Below are positions 42,936-45,285 of a DNA stretch of 45,285 bases, piece after piece (position 1 is the stretch's first letter; every line of letters begins with the position of its first letter). The position numbers and the translations under genes are program-made. Below the pieces are notes generated by a model. The model saw nothing but the letters and a program-made list of their open reading frames with translations, was not told the origin of the DNA and did no database searches. Location of the stretch: positions 1-45,285 of the forward strand of contig JAAMPI010000286.1 in NCBI GenBank assembly GCA_013054445.1, in the 5' to 3' direction. This stretch comes from Cudoniella acicularis (Eukaryota > Ascomycota > Leotiomycetes > Helotiales > Helotiaceae).

Positions 42936-44675
42936 ATGGCCGCCTCCTCTTCCAAATACGATATAATCATAATCAGGGCCGGCATTGCCGGTTCAGTGCT
43001 CGCCTCGCGATTGCACTCCTCTTTACCGCACCTTTCAATTCTACTTATTGAAGCCGGGCCAGATGCATCTTCAAATCCCCTCATGACAGATATAAAAAAT
43101 GCGTTTGCGGTTGTGAATTTAGAGTTGGATTGGTGTTATAGGAGTGTGCCGCAGAGGCATTTGAATGGGAGGGCTTTATGCGAGTATTAGTGGGAAGGCG
43201 TTGGGGGATGGGAGTGCTTTTAATTTTTTGTGAGTTGATTATTCTTTCTTTTGTCTGTGTTGTTTTTTGGGGGGGGGGGGGGGTGTAAAGGTCGGAGAAT
43301 TAGAATGAAAAGGAAAGCTAATTTGAAAAAAGAAAGTCGACTGGGTCCGCGGCGATGCAAACGACTACAACGCCTGGGGCACATTCGCCTCAGACCAATC
43401 ATGGAGCTACACCGGTCTCCCTCCCTACTTCCGCAAAACAGAACACTACCACACCACTAACCCCTCACTTATCAACACAGCTACCACAGCCCTCTATACA
43501 CACAATCGACTTCTTCCTCAGGACGCGTCTACCCATTACGGGAACGAGTGCAAGCAGCATGGGAAGCAGCAGGCGTCAAATACATCAAAGATGCGGATGG
43601 TGGCTCCCCACAGGGAATCGCTGAGCTGTTGGAGAATCTGAATGATAGAAAGAGAATGGTTGTTGGTTCGGTGTATCCTTTGGATGGGGTGACGGTTATG
43701 ACGGAGACGTTGGTGGCGAGTATTGTTATCGAAGCTTCAGCAGACGGGACGAAAATCGCGCGGGGGTGAAACTTGCAGACGGAAGGATCTTCACTGCAAA
43801 AAAAAGAAGTGACCCTCTCAGCAGGCGCTATTGCCACTCCGCAGATATTGCTACTTTCCGGCATTGGTCCCGCCGAAGATCTCAAGAGCCATGGGATTAA
43901 GCAAGTGGTTGAATCTTCCTACATGGGCGAGAATCTCCATGGACACATGTGCGTCTCTCAATGGTGGCAGCTACGGAATCCAGAACAGGGGTTATCTGTC
44001 GGATCACCGAATTTCAATACTCAGTTGCTGGAGAAAGGCTTCTCAGGTGATTGGGTCATCACGCGAACTGTTCCTCATGGCGGATTGAAGAAAGCCCTTA
44101 CCGCAGATGAGGGACAAGTGGATGATCAACATCCCCTTCTTTACCCACCACGTTCGCACACCGAATCCTTCCTCGTATACGTAGCTGGAAACCCTTCCGA
44201 TCCAGTCGTAATACTCGATGGAATGCACATCACTACGACGGTAATGGGTATGCTGCCCGCTTCTCGCGGGACAGTGAAGTTAGCTTCAACTGATCCTGCG
44301 ACACCGCCGCTGATTGATAATAATTATTATGCGACGGAGGCGGACAGGTTTGTGATGCGGAGTGGGCTGAGGAAGGTATTGCAGGTTATGATTGAGACGG
44401 AGGAGAGGAGGGCGATGGTTAAGAGGGAGGCGGTTGCGGTGGGGATGAAGGCGCTAAGTCTTGCTTCTTCGAATGAGGAGGTTGATGAGCTGATTAGAGC
44501 GCGTAGGAGGTAAGCTTTCCATTCTGATTTGTGTGTGTATGACGTGAAAGGACTTCAGGTTGTTGATTCCAGTGTGCTTCCGCTTCCGATTGCGAGTCAT
44601 ATCCAAGCTTGTGTTTATGCGCTTGCGGAGCAGGCTGCTGATATTATTATTCAGGGGAGAAAGGGGCAGAAATGA
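42936..44675 (+). pseudogene. GMC-family FAD oxidoreductase, decayed
   Basis: ATG 42936 starts MAASSSKYDIIIIRAGIAGS. The FAD-binding GxGxxG is damaged: its first Gly reads Arg. Later blocks are clear family matches: LLIEAGPDAS, then after a stop and frame change SGKALGDGSAFNF, an intron holding 15 consecutive G (43269-43283), DWVRGDANDYNAWG, the block EVTLSAGAIATPQILLLSGI, GENLHGH, ASRGTVKLAS and finally VVDSSVLPLPIASHIQACVY to TGA 44675. A compensating pair of indels sits in a G5 run (43762-43766) and an A8 run (43798-43805). The segment with the catalytic His (HPxGTxxMG) that should stand between ELIRARRR and VVDSSVLP is absent. GMC enzymes oxidise alcohols or sugars; this copy lacks essential parts. 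Confidence 0.87.
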
Positions 44676-45285
44676 AAGAAAGAAAAAAAAATAAAGTCTA
44701 AATTACGCTCAAGCCTATATATTTCCCAGTAACTGCTTAGTTATTCTCAATTTCTCTGCAAGGATTCCAATGTTAGAAAACCAAGAATGTGCGTATTTCT
44801 TGTGTTGATTGAGACTATAATTGCACGGGGGATATCCAATCGTTTGAATAAAGAGCCACGAAGTAATTATCCTTGCAAACTGTAAGAGGTTAGAAGTGTC
44901 AAGTGTGACGCCAAATTTAAGAGTAAAAGAGAGAACAAAAATAGTATAAATAACTTACCCAAATACCGCAACCAAGGCCATTGTACACACGCTTCATCTA
45001 CCCAAGACTCTCTTCAAGGCGCGACAGTCCAGTAGTCCGTACCCGTATGCTTCAAGCCCCAGCGTTTAAATTTTAATTCCTAAGAGATCCGATATCCCTG
45101 GAATTTATATTGAATTCAATTCCAAATTCTTAGAAGTAGTGCGGCGAAGTTGTTCGAAAGAAAATACTTAGTTTTTGACAGCAAAGAGGGTTATGGCAGC
45201 AGCTGAAAAATAAAATAACAGCAAATCATCCACGTTCAGAATACTCTGAAAACGCGCACGGAAAACTATCTTACGTGCTAAAAAG
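44676..45285. other. 3' flank, no gene seen
   Basis: No supported coding frame on either strand up to the window end. AT-rich, with a poly-A-like run directly after the GMC stop codon. Confidence 0.5.

Overview
The window looks like a draft nuclear contig from a filamentous ascomycete. The evidence is short GT-AG introns of about 45-80 bases, a class I chitin synthase, an Msb2-type signalling mucin, 2EXR-domain proteins, and AT-rich blocks of decayed transposons. A member of the Leotiomycetes is my guess from the overall feel of the gene families; no marker in the window proves it. I see no tRNA, rRNA or CRISPR.

Layout. 0.9-5.5 kb: two small Cys-rich membrane-protein genes on opposite strands, each carrying an apparent one-base frameshift, with a 468-bp hAT-type MITE between them. 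7.0-11.3 kb: a 1331-residue protein kinase-like gene with altered catalytic residues, a repeat-rich linker and a C-terminal von Willebrand A-like domain. 12.1-12.9 kb: a gene-free cluster of at least seven copies of a short motif in both orientations. 13.2-14.9 kb: a heavily broken Dal5-like anion/allantoate-type transporter. 15.7-17.1 kb: an intact metal-dependent amidohydrolase. 17.1-21 kb: no convincing gene, but two matching promoter-like modules and a 192-bp direct repeat. 21.0-28.3 kb: the conserved core of the window, class I chitin synthase and MSB2, both on the minus strand and both concerned with the cell wall or surface.

29.1-36 kb is an AT-rich compartment with three 2EXR-family genes or relics. 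One may be intact. One has nonsense codons and a frameshift. One is split by a Tc1/mariner element, which itself holds a nested 433-bp foldback MITE. Many nonsense codons here fit C-to-T or G-to-A changes in CpA/TpG context, as left by repeat-induced point mutation (RIP). 36.5-45 kb: a small 3-exon hypothetical gene, a 137-bp hAT-type MITE, an intact six-exon D-amino-acid oxidase, then a divergent pair: an MFS drug/zinc-facilitator-like transporter (two frameshifts) and a GMC oxidoreductase relic lacking the segment with the catalytic His.

Two sorts of damage should be kept apart. Isolated one-base indels occur even in the chitin synthase, inside its QRRRW motif, and in homopolymer runs of the GMC gene; these look like base-calling errors. 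The Dal5-like gene, two of the 2EXR genes, the Tc1 element and the GMC gene carry several nonsense changes, deletions or insertions and look truly decayed.
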